Source of the DNA: an uncultured Actinobaculum sp.
Lineage (GTDB): Bacteria; Actinomycetota; Actinomycetes; Actinomycetales; Actinomycetaceae
Direction: 5' to 3'
DNA: 64,000 bases
Assembly: GCA_938020505.1 (NCBI GenBank)
Contig: CALIHR010000020.1
Location: 1 to 64,000, forward strand
Positions 32,147 to 40,644 of the stretch are shown here, piece by piece (within the stretch, counting starts at the first letter, position 1; every line of letters starts with the position of its first letter). The notes beneath the pieces were generated by a model. It was not told the DNA's origin, searched no databases, and saw only the letters and a program-made list of their open reading frames with translations. Position numbers and translations under genes: made by a program.

Positions 32147-32521
32147 GTGCCTACGGGTAGAGTCAAGTTCTTCGACGAGAAGAAGGGATTCGGCTTCATC
32201 GCGGGCGACGACGGGACCGAGGTGTTCTTCTCCGGCTCCGCGCTGCCCGTCGGCTCGCGCGTGAAGGCCGGAACCCGGGTCGAGTTCAGCGTCGCCGACA
32301 CTCGGCGGGGGCCTCAGGCCCTCACCGTGGCCCCGAAGGCGAAGGTCGAATCGCTTGCACGCAAGAATCGGCGCAAACCGGAGGAGATGGTGGCGATCAT
32401 CGAAGATTTGATCAAGATCCTCGACAAGGCCTCCAATCAGCTTCGCCACGGCAGGTATCCCGACGGCGGGCGCCGCATCGCCTCGGCCCTGCGGAGATTG
32501 GCGGATGATTTCGATGCCTAG
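32147..32521 (+). CDS. Cold-shock-domain protein with C-terminal extension
   Basis: 124 residues from GTG 32147 (VPTGRVKFFDEKKGFGFIAGD). The cold-shock domain includes the RNP1-like KGFGFI and RNP2-like VFFSGSAL; in RNP2 the usual VFVH is changed to VFFS. The domain is followed by about 60 residues with a conserved-looking helical segment (KPEEMVAIIEDLIKILDKAS, then LRHGRYPDGGRRIASALRRLA). It binds RNA or single-stranded DNA by family knowledge. It overlaps the DUF3027 gene by 17 bp, a pairing common in actinobacteria. A hairpin and a 12-base motif shared with the purine-permease gene precede the start. Confidence 0.9.
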   Translation: MPTGRVKFFDEKKGFGFIAGDDGTEVFFSGSALPVGSRVKAGTRVEFSVADTRRGPQALTVAPKAKVESLARKNRRKPEEMVAIIEDLIKILDKASNQLRHGRYPDGGRRIASALRRLADDFDA

Positions 32522-33296
32522 CGCGATTGTGAATCCGACGTCGTCGGCGGGCAAAGAGAAGATCCTGTTCAAGGCGGTCGAGGCTGCCCGGACGGCCTTG
32601 GAGGACGTGGCGAACCCCGAGGAGGTCGGGGAGCACGCGGGCGTCGTCGTCGAAGCGGAGAGGTTGCTCACGCACGCCTTCGCCTGCCTGAAGGCCGGAT
32701 ACAAGGGGTGGTTCTGGACCGTCACGGTCTCGCGCATTCCCCGTTCGTCGCGGGTCACGGTCAACGAGGTTGCCCTGCGGCCCGGCCCCGATGCGCTGCT
32801 CGCCCCCGAATGGGTGCCGTGGTCGGACAGAGTCGAGCCCTCCGACGTGTCTCCGACGGACCGTCTGCCCTACAACGCCGAGGATTCGCGGCTCGAGCCG
32901 GGGTTCGAGCAGACGGGGGAGGACGCCGATCAGATCGACCCTTTCGAGATGGGCCTGGGGCGGCCGAGAGCCCTGTCAAGAGAAGGGCGCGACGCCGCAT
33001 TTACAAGGTGGTACGAGGGGGAGAGCGGCCCTGACAACCCCGGAACCCGCCAAGCCCAGGCCAATTGCTCGACGTGTGGCTTCCTCATGCCCATGGGAGG
33101 GTCCGCCAGGCTCCTCTTCGGCGTGTGCGCCAATGAATGGTCCCCCTTCGACGGCAAGGTCGTGTCTTTCGACCACGGCTGCGGCGCCCACTCGGAGACC
33201 GACGTCTCCGCGGAGGATCAGGAGAGGATGTGGGATCCCGCCGAACCAGTAGTCGACGAGGCAGACATGGAGCTCGCCGCAGGGGTTCGATTCTGA
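32505..33296 (+). CDS. DUF3027 domain protein
   Basis: A 263-residue protein of an actinobacterial family: an N-terminal helical part with FACLKAGYKGWFWTVTVSR and LLAPEWVPWSDRV, an acidic middle, then a zinc-knuckle-like NCSTCGFLMPMGGSARLLFG with VCANEWSPFDGKVVSFDHGC. The cysteines (CSTC, VCAN, DHGCG) suggest metal binding. Biochemical function is unknown. ATG 32505 overlaps the cold-shock gene; an in-frame ATG at 32514 is equally possible. The tight overlap implies joint function with the cold-shock protein. Confidence 0.85.
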   Translation: MISMPSAIVNPTSSAGKEKILFKAVEAARTALEDVANPEEVGEHAGVVVEAERLLTHAFACLKAGYKGWFWTVTVSRIPRSSRVTVNEVALRPGPDALLAPEWVPWSDRVEPSDVSPTDRLPYNAEDSRLEPGFEQTGEDADQIDPFEMGLGRPRALSREGRDAAFTRWYEGESGPDNPGTRQAQANCSTCGFLMPMGGSARLLFGVCANEWSPFDGKVVSFDHGCGAHSETDVSAEDQERMWDPAEPVVDEADMELAAGVRF

Positions 33297-33297
33297 C

Positions 33298-34533
33298 GTG
33301 CTGGAATTGAGGGGGCGCGCCCGTCCGTACGAGTGGGGGTCGACGTCGGCCATTCCCGGCCTGCTGGGAAAGCCGCCCGCCGAGGGGCCCGTGGCCGAAG
33401 TGTGGCTCGGTGCCCACCCGGACGGCCCAGCCTCCGTCGGGGTCGGAACGTCGATCGTCGACGATTCGCAGCTCTACCCTTCGCGGGTGCCGCCGGGGCC
33501 GCCCTCGCAGACGCTGGCCGAATGGATTGCCCAGGACCCTCAGGCCGCGCTGGGCGAGTCTGTCGTCGAAAGGCACGGGACGTCCCTGCCCTACCTCCTC
33601 AAGGTCATCGCTCCGGCCGAGCCGCTGTCGCTTCAGGTCCATCCGTCGATCGAGCGGGCGGAAGAGGGCTTCGCGGCCGAAGAGGCGGCGGGCGTGCCCA
33701 GGTCCGCGCCGAACCGGAACTACAAGGACCGCAACCACAAGCCCGAGCTTGCCTACGCGCTCACGACCTTCGAGGCGCTCGCGGGATTTCGCGCCCGGCG
33801 CCGCATCGGCGAGGTCCTCAAGGGCCTGGACGCGCCCTTGGCCCAGCGCCTGCGGGCGGTCCTCGGCATGGGCGGAGTGCGCGGGGCCTTCGAATACCTT
33901 CTGCGCGAGCAGACCCGGCCCTCGCCCGAGGAGGTCGCCGACGTGGCGGAAGCCTGCGCGGCAAGGCCCGCCGCCGATTCGCCGTCGGCCCGCGCCGACC
34001 GCGTCGCCGCCATGCTCTCCGAACGCTATCCGGGCGACCCCGGAGTGGTGGCCTCGCTCCTTATGAACCCCGTGACCCTCAACCCCGGCGAGGCGCTCTT
34101 CCTCTCCGCCGGCACTGTCCACGCCTACCTCAACGGCGTGGCGGTCGAGATCATGGCCGCCTCGGACAACGTGCTGAGGGCCGGGCTCACCCACAAGCAC
34201 GTCGACGTGCCCGAGCTGCTCGCGGTGCTCAACTCTTCCGCCTCGCCGCCCACGCGGATCGCGCCCGAACGCGTCAACGCCGCCGTTTCCACCTTCTACG
34301 CCCCGGTCGACGATTTCGAGCTTTCGGAGATCCGGCTGAGGGACGCCAACACGCGCGTGCGCGTGCGCGGGATCGGCCCCCGCACGGTTCTGTGCCTCCA
34401 GGGCGCCGCGCAGCTGGAGGCGGGGGGCCGCGTCCGGAGCGTCATCGCGGGCCAGGCCGTCTTCGTCCCTGCCAGCGACGGACGGCTGACCATGCGCGGA
34501 ATCGGGCATCTTGTGCAGGCGGCCGTGCCCTGA
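33298..34533 (+). CDS. manA: Mannose-6-phosphate isomerase, class I
   Basis: Interconverts fructose 6-phosphate and mannose 6-phosphate, feeding GDP-mannose and mannolipid synthesis. The 411 residues contain the zinc-site motifs LSLQVHPS and KDRNHKPELAYAL, and the C-terminal GTVHAYLNGVAVEIMAASDN, all conserved. Start is GTG one base after the DUF3027 stop (TGACGTG); no separate ribosome site, so translation is probably coupled. Length is typical. Confidence 0.95.
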   Translation: MLELRGRARPYEWGSTSAIPGLLGKPPAEGPVAEVWLGAHPDGPASVGVGTSIVDDSQLYPSRVPPGPPSQTLAEWIAQDPQAALGESVVERHGTSLPYLLKVIAPAEPLSLQVHPSIERAEEGFAAEEAAGVPRSAPNRNYKDRNHKPELAYALTTFEALAGFRARRRIGEVLKGLDAPLAQRLRAVLGMGGVRGAFEYLLREQTRPSPEEVADVAEACAARPAADSPSARADRVAAMLSERYPGDPGVVASLLMNPVTLNPGEALFLSAGTVHAYLNGVAVEIMAASDNVLRAGLTHKHVDVPELLAVLNSSASPPTRIAPERVNAAVSTFYAPVDDFELSEIRLRDANTRVRVRGIGPRTVLCLQGAAQLEAGGRVRSVIAGQAVFVPASDGRLTMRGIGHLVQAAVP

Positions 34534-34695
34534 GCCGCGGCGCCGGCAGCGCCTTCCGTTCGCGATCCGCGCGCCGTGCGTGCACCGCTCCTGACCGCGC
34601 CGTTCGCGGTCCGCGCTTGCTCATTCGCGATCCGCCTCGCGCGGCCTGCACGATTTCGTCTCGCCATTCGGTCGGAATCGCTCCGCGAGAGTTTG

Positions 34696-34718
34696 ATATG
34701 CGAGACTGGTGTGACGTG
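34696..34718 (+). promoter_or_regulatory. Leader motif shared by the purine permease and cold-shock genes
   Basis: ATATG, six bases, then TGGTGTGACGTG, where the last GTG is the start codon. The cold-shock gene has ATATG, five bases, and the same 12-mer at 32128-32149, there in a frame that cannot be coding. This supports GTG 34716 as the permease start. Confidence 0.45.
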
Positions 34719-36197
34719 AGTGTTTCTCAAACGACGTCGGACTCCGCCTCCGGGCCCCGGCGGGACGTCCTCGACCGTTATTTTCATCTCAATGAACGCG
34801 GAACTTCGGTGTGGCGCGAGGTGCGCGGCGGCGTCGTCACGTTCTTCGCGATGGCCTATATTCTGGTCCTCAACCCCATCATCCTTTCGGGCACGGACTC
34901 AGCCGGAAAGTACCTCGGCGGAGGGTCGAAGCCTGACGCGGCCGCGATCGTCGCCGGAACCGCCCTGGTCGCCGGACTCATGACGATCCTCATGGGCACG
35001 GTCTCAAATTTCCCGCTCGCTCTGGCGGCGGGGCTCGGGCTCAATTCGATGGTCGCGGGGACGATCGTCAAGATCCCGGGGATGACCTGGGCCGACGGCA
35101 TGGGGATCGTCGTCATCGAGGGAGTCGTGATCGTCTTCTTAGTGCTGACGGGCTTGCGCGAAGCGATCTTCCGCGCTGTGCCCAAATATCTGCGCACCGC
35201 GATCTCCGTGGGGATCGGGCTGTTCGTCACCTTCGTCGGCCTCGTGAACGCCGGCATCGTCCACAAAGGCGGGGAAGGCGAGACGGCGCTGACCTTCGGC
35301 GTCAACGGCTCGGTCTCGACGTGGCCGCTCGCCGTCTTCACGCTCGGGCTCGCTTTGACCGTCGTCCTCATGGTTCGCCATGTCAATGGCGCGATCCTCA
35401 TCGGAATCGTTTCGACCACAGTTTTGGCGGTCATAGTCGAAGCGGTCAGGCACGTCGGGCCCCACGGCGGCGACAACCCGGGCGGCTGGGGGCTGACGGT
35501 TCCGTCGCTCAAGGGAAGCCCGGTCCGAACGCCAGACTTCTCGACCCTGGGCGAATTTTCCATCGCGGGGCCGTTTGCGAAGATCGGCGTGGTCGCCGTC
35601 GTGGTTCTGGCCTTCTCCGTCATGCTCGCGGACTTCTTCGACACGATGGGAACGATGGTCGCCGTCGGCGCGGAAGGCGATTTGCTCGACGACGCCGGCA
35701 ACCCGCCGAACACGCAGAGGATTCTGCTCGTCGACTCCCTCGCGGCGATCGCGGGCGGCGCCGGCGGAGTTTCCTCGAACACCTCCTACATCGAGTCGTC
35801 CACCGGCGTCGCCGACGGCGCGCGGACCGGCCTTGCGTCCGTCGTCACGGGCGTCGCCTTCTTGCTGTCGACGTTCTTCGCCCCGCTCGCGGCGCTCGTG
35901 CCCAACGAGGCCGCGGCGCCGGCGCTTGTGGCCGTCGGCTTCCTCATGATGCAGCAGGTGGCGAAGATCGACTGGACCGACTTGGGGATTGCCATTCCGG
36001 CCTTCCTGACGATCGTCTTCATGCCTTTCGGCTACTCGATCACGGTGGGCATCGGCGTCGGCTTCATCTGCCATTGCATGGTTGAGGCGGCGCGCGGCAG
36101 GGCGCACAAGGTCCACCCCCTCATGTGGCTCGTCAGCGCGCTGTTCGTGGTCTACTTCCTGCTCGACCCGATCCAGAGGCTGCTCGGCCTCATCTGA
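34716..36197 (+). CDS. NCS2 family purine permease (guanine/hypoxanthine type)
   Basis: A 493-residue membrane transporter of the AzgA-like NCS2 group: cytoplasmic N-terminus (RYFHLNERGTSVWREVRGG), then 12-14 hydrophobic segments. Signature stretches include ALAAGLGLNSMVAGTIV, DFFDTMGTMVAVGAEGDLLD and SNTSYIESSTGVADGARTGL. It imports hypoxanthine, guanine or adenine with protons, by family. The start is ambiguous between ATG 34698 and GTG 34716; GTG is chosen because the preceding 12-mer is shared with a non-coding leader elsewhere. The much longer frame reaching upstream to 33333 is a shadow of manA. Confidence 0.93.
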   Translation: MSVSQTTSDSASGPRRDVLDRYFHLNERGTSVWREVRGGVVTFFAMAYILVLNPIILSGTDSAGKYLGGGSKPDAAAIVAGTALVAGLMTILMGTVSNFPLALAAGLGLNSMVAGTIVKIPGMTWADGMGIVVIEGVVIVFLVLTGLREAIFRAVPKYLRTAISVGIGLFVTFVGLVNAGIVHKGGEGETALTFGVNGSVSTWPLAVFTLGLALTVVLMVRHVNGAILIGIVSTTVLAVIVEAVRHVGPHGGDNPGGWGLTVPSLKGSPVRTPDFSTLGEFSIAGPFAKIGVVAVVVLAFSVMLADFFDTMGTMVAVGAEGDLLDDAGNPPNTQRILLVDSLAAIAGGAGGVSSNTSYIESSTGVADGARTGLASVVTGVAFLLSTFFAPLAALVPNEAAAPALVAVGFLMMQQVAKIDWTDLGIAIPAFLTIVFMPFGYSITVGIGVGFICHCMVEAARGRAHKVHPLMWLVSALFVVYFLLDPIQRLLGLI

Positions 36198-36585
36198 CGC
36201 GGCAGCCTTCGGGCTGGTGTGCGTCTTCGCCCTCGGCGCAAGCCGCATGGAGCGCGGGGCCATTGCCGCGCAAGGCGCCAGGCGCGGAGGGGACCGCCGC
36301 CCTGCTCGTCGTCGAAGGTCGGCACGGCGAAGCGGGGTTCGCCGTCGATCCTATCGCGTTCGGTGAGCCGTTCGACGGGATGTGCATTTGGTGAAACCCG
36401 CTTTATGCGGGATGCGCGTCCGATCGCGGGGACGCCGAGGCGCCACGCCTCACAGCGGGCGCCATTGCCCGTTGCGCGGTGGAAATGGCGTGGGATCGAC
36501 GATCGCGCTCCCGCGCTGGCGTAAAGTAGAAGCCTCACATTGAAAGCGAACGGAGCCGTCCGCGACGAAGAAAAAGGAGGGGTCA
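36198..36585. other. Intergenic region, no gene seen
   Basis: 388 bp between the permease and the MFS gene. A weak hairpin (ACCCGC, loop TTTAT, GCGGGA-type) at 36395-36412 may end the permease transcript. TAAAGT near 36521 could be the -10 of the MFS gene. No coding frame is convincing. Confidence 0.45.
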
Positions 36586-37962
36586 ATGGAGCGCACGTTC
36601 GCCAGCCTCAAGCACAGAAACTACAGAATCTGGTTCCTTGCCTCCCTTATCGGCAACATCGGCACATGGATGCAGTTCATCGCGCAAGATTGGATCGTCC
36701 TCGCCGAGCTCACGAAGGACAACGCCTTCGCAGTCGGCCTGGTCTCGGCGCTTCAGCTCACGCCCACAATGCTTTTCCTTCCGTTCACGGGGCTGCTCGT
36801 CGACCGGTTCGACAGGCGCAAGATCCTCCTGATGACCCAGGGCGCGCTCGCGCTGCTCGCCGCCGGGCTCGGAGCCCTTGTGCTCACGGGCGAGGTGCAG
36901 GTTTGGCACGTCGCCGTTTTCGCTTTCGCGAGCGGGACGGCGGCGTCGATCGACATGCCCTCGCGGGCTGTGTTCGTCTCCGAGCTGGTTCCCGCCGAAG
37001 ACCTGCCGAACGCCGTCGGCCTCAACTCGACGAGCTTCAACTTGGGGCGGCTTGTAGGCCCCGGCGCCTCGGGGCTTCTCATCGCCGCGGTCGGCTCCGG
37101 CTGGGTGTTCCTCGTCAACGCCGTGACCTTCGGCTTCACGATCGCCGCGGTTCTGGCGGTGCGCCCCAGCGAGTACTTCACGGAGCCGGCCCGCCAGTCC
37201 GATCCCGCCCGCGAAGCCGGTTCCGCGGCCTCCCGCCGCGGCCGTTTCCGCGAGGGGCTCCGCTACATTCGCCAGCGCCCGGACCTCGCCGTCGTCTTTG
37301 TCGTCGCAGGCACCGTTTCATGCCTGTGCATGAACTATCAGCTGACAAGCGCGGCCATGGCCAGAACGGTCTTCGGCCTGGAAGCGGGGGAGTACGGAAT
37401 TCTCGGCTCGCTGCTCGGCGCAGGCTCGCTCGCAGGCGCGCTTCTGGCCGCCCGCCGCTCTAGAGCCCCGCGCGTGCGCACGGTTGTCGTCGCGTCAGCG
37501 CTGTGCGGCGTCACGGCGCTGGTCAACGCGGTCATGCCCACGTACCCCTCGTATGCCGCCTCGCTCGTGTTCGTCGGCTTCACCGCGCTTCTCCTTTTTA
37601 CGAGCGCCAACACCGCCGTCCAGGTTTCCACGGCCCCAGAGATCCGCGGCCGCGTCATGTCGCTCTACCAGACGGTCATGATCGGCACCGCGCCGATCGG
37701 CTTGTTCATCGCCGGTTGGGTATGCGAGAACGTCAGCCCGCGCTGGGGCGTGGGAATCGGCGCCGTCGCCGCCTTCGCCGTGGTCCTCGCAGCCTTCGTG
37801 TGGGGCAGGCGCCACTGGGGAGTGGAGGTCCGCTACTCATTCACGCCGCGCCCGCACGTTGAGATCATCGGCCCCGTCGAGCGGGAGCGGCTCAGGGAGC
37901 AGGAGCTTGCGCGCGAGGTGGCCTCCGCGCAAGGCCGCCACACGCCCGGGATTGTTCCGTAA
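36586..37962 (+). CDS. MFS transporter, EntS/DHA3-like exporter
   Basis: A 458-residue major facilitator protein with about 12 membrane helices. The N-terminus ERTFASLKHRNYRIWFLASL with NIGTWMQFIAQDWIVLAEL, and VGLNSTSFNLGRLVGPGASG, are typical of the EntS/DHA3 exporter branch. A strong AAGGAGG ribosome site precedes the ATG. The last 40 residues are a charged cytoplasmic tail. Substrate is unknown; siderophores and drugs are known for the branch. It is transcribed alone and converges with serC. Confidence 0.92.
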   Translation: MERTFASLKHRNYRIWFLASLIGNIGTWMQFIAQDWIVLAELTKDNAFAVGLVSALQLTPTMLFLPFTGLLVDRFDRRKILLMTQGALALLAAGLGALVLTGEVQVWHVAVFAFASGTAASIDMPSRAVFVSELVPAEDLPNAVGLNSTSFNLGRLVGPGASGLLIAAVGSGWVFLVNAVTFGFTIAAVLAVRPSEYFTEPARQSDPAREAGSAASRRGRFREGLRYIRQRPDLAVVFVVAGTVSCLCMNYQLTSAAMARTVFGLEAGEYGILGSLLGAGSLAGALLAARRSRAPRVRTVVVASALCGVTALVNAVMPTYPSYAASLVFVGFTALLLFTSANTAVQVSTAPEIRGRVMSLYQTVMIGTAPIGLFIAGWVCENVSPRWGVGIGAVAAFAVVLAAFVWGRRHWGVEVRYSFTPRPHVEIIGPVERERLREQELAREVASAQGRHTPGIVP

Positions 37963-38021
37963 AGCCTCCGAGGCCGGCCCGCAGGCGGTTCGCGTCCGCT
38001 CGGCGACGTCTCGCAAACCGC

Positions 38022-39182
38022 TCACATGCGCTCGGCTACGTAGTCGATGCAGGCGGTGAGCGCTTCGACGTCGTCGGCCTCTACGTTGGGGAAAGTCGCC
38101 ACGCGCAGCTGATTGCGCCCGAGCGAGCGATACGGGTCGACGTCGAGGATCCCGTTCGCGCGGAGGGCCCGGCGCAGGCCGTCGGCGGGAATCGCCTCGT
38201 CGATGTCGATTGCGGCGACCACGGGGGAGCGCCACTGCGGCGCGACGAAGGGCGCGGCGAAGTCGGAGCGCTCCGCCCACTCGTAGAGGATTCCCGACGA
38301 TCGGCGGCAGCGGGCGTCCATCGCCGCGAGGCCGCCGCTTTCGAGCATCCAGTCGGCCTGTGAGGCGACGATTGCGAGGTTGACGATCGAAGGCGTGTTG
38401 AGAGTCTGGTCGGCGCGCGAGTTCGCAGCCGCGAGATGGAGGTTGAGAATGTCGGGGACGTACCGTTCGCCGGCCAGTTCCTCGAATCGCGCGAGCGCGG
38501 CGGGGGAGGCGAGGGCCAGCCACAGCCCGCCTTCGGCCCCGAAACATTTCTGGGGTGAGAAGTAGTAAAGGTCGGTTTCGCCGACGTCGACGGCGACGCC
38601 TCCCGCGCTCGACGTCGCATCGACGAGGGTCAGTGCCTGGCCGCGGCCGAACCGGCGAACGGGGCTCATCGCGCCGGTCGAGGTCTCGTTGTGCGCGTAC
38701 ATGTACGCATCGACGGGTTCCTGCTCCCCCGCGCCCTCGTCTGTTGCGCCCGCTTCAGCGCCTTCGCCTCTTCCGCGCCCTGCGCCGTCGTCGCACAGCG
38801 CGACCCCGCCCGCGGCCGCTTCGACCGTTGCGCAGCAGGCCCACGGGGCGTGCGCGACCGCTGCGGCGGCCTTTCTTGTGAATTCGCCGAAGACGGCGGC
38901 CTGGGCTCGGCGTCGCACCCCGGTGAAGGCGATCGCGTCCCATACGAGGGAGGCGCCGCCGTTGCCCAGGATGACTTCGTAGCCGGCGGGGGCGTCGAAG
39001 AGCTCTGCAAGGCCTTCGCGGATGCGGCGGACCAGGGCTCTGACCGGCGCCTGCCGGTGCGACGTCCCGATGAGGCCCTCGGCGCCGCCGAGGGAAGCGG
39101 GCAGTCCGGTTCTAGGGCGTGAAGGGCCCGAGCCGAATCTGCCTTCGCGGGGGAGCAAGTCTGACGGGATCTCGATATTCAT
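38022..39182 (-). CDS. serC: Phosphoserine aminotransferase
   Basis: Converts 3-phosphohydroxypyruvate to phosphoserine (serine pathway; also used in pyridoxal phosphate synthesis). The 386 residues match the actinobacterial SerC type: RFGSGPSRPR, GTSHRQAPV, NGGASLVWDA, AHNETSTGA, the PLP-lysine motif YFSPQKCFGAEGG and DILNLHLAA. A Gly/Ala/Glu-rich insert of about 30 residues lies near residue 135. The ATG lacks a Shine-Dalgarno sequence. It is divergent from the DtxR-type regulator, with a 116-bp shared promoter region that includes AATAGTG/CACTATT half-sites. Confidence 0.93.
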   Translation of the reverse strand: MNIEIPSDLLPREGRFGSGPSRPRTGLPASLGGAEGLIGTSHRQAPVRALVRRIREGLAELFDAPAGYEVILGNGGASLVWDAIAFTGVRRRAQAAVFGEFTRKAAAAVAHAPWACCATVEAAAGGVALCDDGAGRGRGEGAEAGATDEGAGEQEPVDAYMYAHNETSTGAMSPVRRFGRGQALTLVDATSSAGGVAVDVGETDLYYFSPQKCFGAEGGLWLALASPAALARFEELAGERYVPDILNLHLAAANSRADQTLNTPSIVNLAIVASQADWMLESGGLAAMDARCRRSSGILYEWAERSDFAAPFVAPQWRSPVVAAIDIDEAIPADGLRRALRANGILDVDPYRSLGRNQLRVATFPNVEADDVEALTACIDYVAERM

Positions 39183-39298
39183 AAGCCAATAGTGCCTTTA
39201 TTCCGGGCGATATTGCAGCTCGGTTCCACTATTCTGGATGCAGACGCCAAATCGTATGTGGACGCCAGGCGAATCCCGCAGGCCAAGCGAGGAGAATC

Positions 39299-40021
39299 AT
39301 GAGTCACCTAGTCGACACGGCTGAGATGTACCTCAAGGCCGTGTACGAACTCGAAGAAGAAGGAATTCCGCCGCTGCGCGCCCGCCTTGTCGAACGCCTC
39401 GAGCAGTCGAAGCCGACGGTCTCCGAAACTGTCGCCCGCCTCGAACGCGACGGTCTCATGCACGTCAAGAACAACCGCGTCGTCGCTCTGACGGAAGAGG
39501 GCCAGCGGCAGGCCACCAGGGTCATGCGCAAACATCGGCTGGCGGAGCGCCTGCTCCTCGACGTCCTCGGCATGCCCTGGTCCGACGTCCACGAGGAGGC
39601 GTGCCGGTGGGAGCACGTCATGTCCGACGCCGTTGAGGAGCGCCTCGAAACGCTCCTCGAGCACACCGACGTCGATCCCTACGGAAATCCGATCCCGGGA
39701 ATCGAAGGCGTGGCCAGCAGCGCCGTGCAGAGCGATCTTCGCTCGGTGAAGGACCGCGTCGCCCGAGGCGACCTCGGGGAGGCCGTCATCGTCAGGATCG
39801 CCGAGGGCGTGCAGACCGACCCGAGCTTCCTCGGCCGGCTGTCGGCCGCCGGCGTCGTCCCCGGAGCCCGGGTGAGGATCGAGGACGACGGCGGACGCGT
39901 CACGATCGCGGCCTCCGGCGGGGAAGGGCGGTCCGGCGAAGGGGCGCCGGGCAAAGGCGCGCATCGCGGCCGCGAGGTCGAGCTCTCCGACTGGCAGCAG
40001 GCCCATCTGTTCGCGAGATAG
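39299..40021 (+). CDS. DtxR/IdeR-family iron-dependent repressor
   Basis: A 240-residue metalloregulator. The N-terminal winged helix (TAEMYLKAVYELEEEGIPPL) and the dimerisation/metal domain match DtxR so closely that the ligands fall at the classical positions: M10, H79, E83, H98, C102, E105 and H106 (in MRKHRLAERLLLDVL and HEEACRWEHVMSD). C102 favours Fe(II) over Mn(II) sensing. An SH3-like C-terminal domain follows, ending in an extended Gly/Lys-rich stretch. It should repress iron-uptake genes when iron is plentiful. GAGGAGA precedes the ATG. Confidence 0.95.
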   Translation: MSHLVDTAEMYLKAVYELEEEGIPPLRARLVERLEQSKPTVSETVARLERDGLMHVKNNRVVALTEEGQRQATRVMRKHRLAERLLLDVLGMPWSDVHEEACRWEHVMSDAVEERLETLLEHTDVDPYGNPIPGIEGVASSAVQSDLRSVKDRVARGDLGEAVIVRIAEGVQTDPSFLGRLSAAGVVPGARVRIEDDGGRVTIAASGGEGRSGEGAPGKGAHRGREVELSDWQQAHLFAR

Positions 40022-40644
40022 CGAAAACGGAGGCTTCGGCCCTTCGCCGGCCTGCGCCTTGCTCAACGCGGCGTCGCCGCCGGACCGCATGGCGGAGGCT
40101 GCGCGTTTCGCTTTGACGCGTGCGACGTCGGCGGTTTTGCGCGCCGGGTCGCCGCCCTGAGGCTCCCTGGGAGTCCGGCGTCTGAGCTCCAAGGCGCAAG
40201 AATGTGGCGGAAGGCTCGTTCTGAGCCTTGCAGCCGGGAAATCGTTGCAACGACGCGACAAAATCGTGATCTTTTCTTGCAATCTCGCCGAAATGTGACA
40301 TAGGTCCTAAATCTGGAGTAGTAGTTCCGAAGAATAGTCCGATATTGTGAGTAAGTCGCGCAAATTCAAGGGTTTCGCGAGGGATGGGTAACACTCTCCG
40401 TTTCTCCGCCTCCCCGTTTGTCACGATCGTCGATAACAAAATCGAAACGTTTGCAGCGCAGACCTTTTCCTTCTGTGCCAAGGGAAAGTGCGGTTACGGC
40501 AAAGGAGGCGAAGGTGAGTTAGGCCTCGTTCCGTTATCTAAACGTGACAATCGGGAGGCGGCCCGTTATTGTTTTACGTGGACAAACAATCCGGGGCCCG
40601 CAAGGCTTCGAATTGAATGACGAAACGTTTAGGAGAAAACCGAG
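40022..40644. other. Long intergenic region upstream of the NlpC/P60 gene
   Basis: 623 bp without a convincing gene. From about 40240 the sequence is less GC-rich and has several AT-rich elements (for example TAATATC-like and GTTATCTAAACGTGACAA), so promoter and regulatory leader sequence for the peptidase gene are likely. A 78-residue frame at 40384-40620 lacks coding character. Cell-wall hydrolase genes in actinobacteria often have riboswitch leaders, but I could not recognise a known core here. Confidence 0.4.

Noticed and set aside
33333..34715. Long upstream extension of the permease frame
   Set aside because: It runs out of frame through manA; the translated sequence is Arg/Ala-rich shadow.
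40240..40644. c-di-AMP (ydaO) riboswitch before the NlpC/P60 gene
   Set aside because: Expected from biology, but the conserved GGGGTGAA and CCCGNCAGCTAACC-type cores were not found; left as an open finding only.
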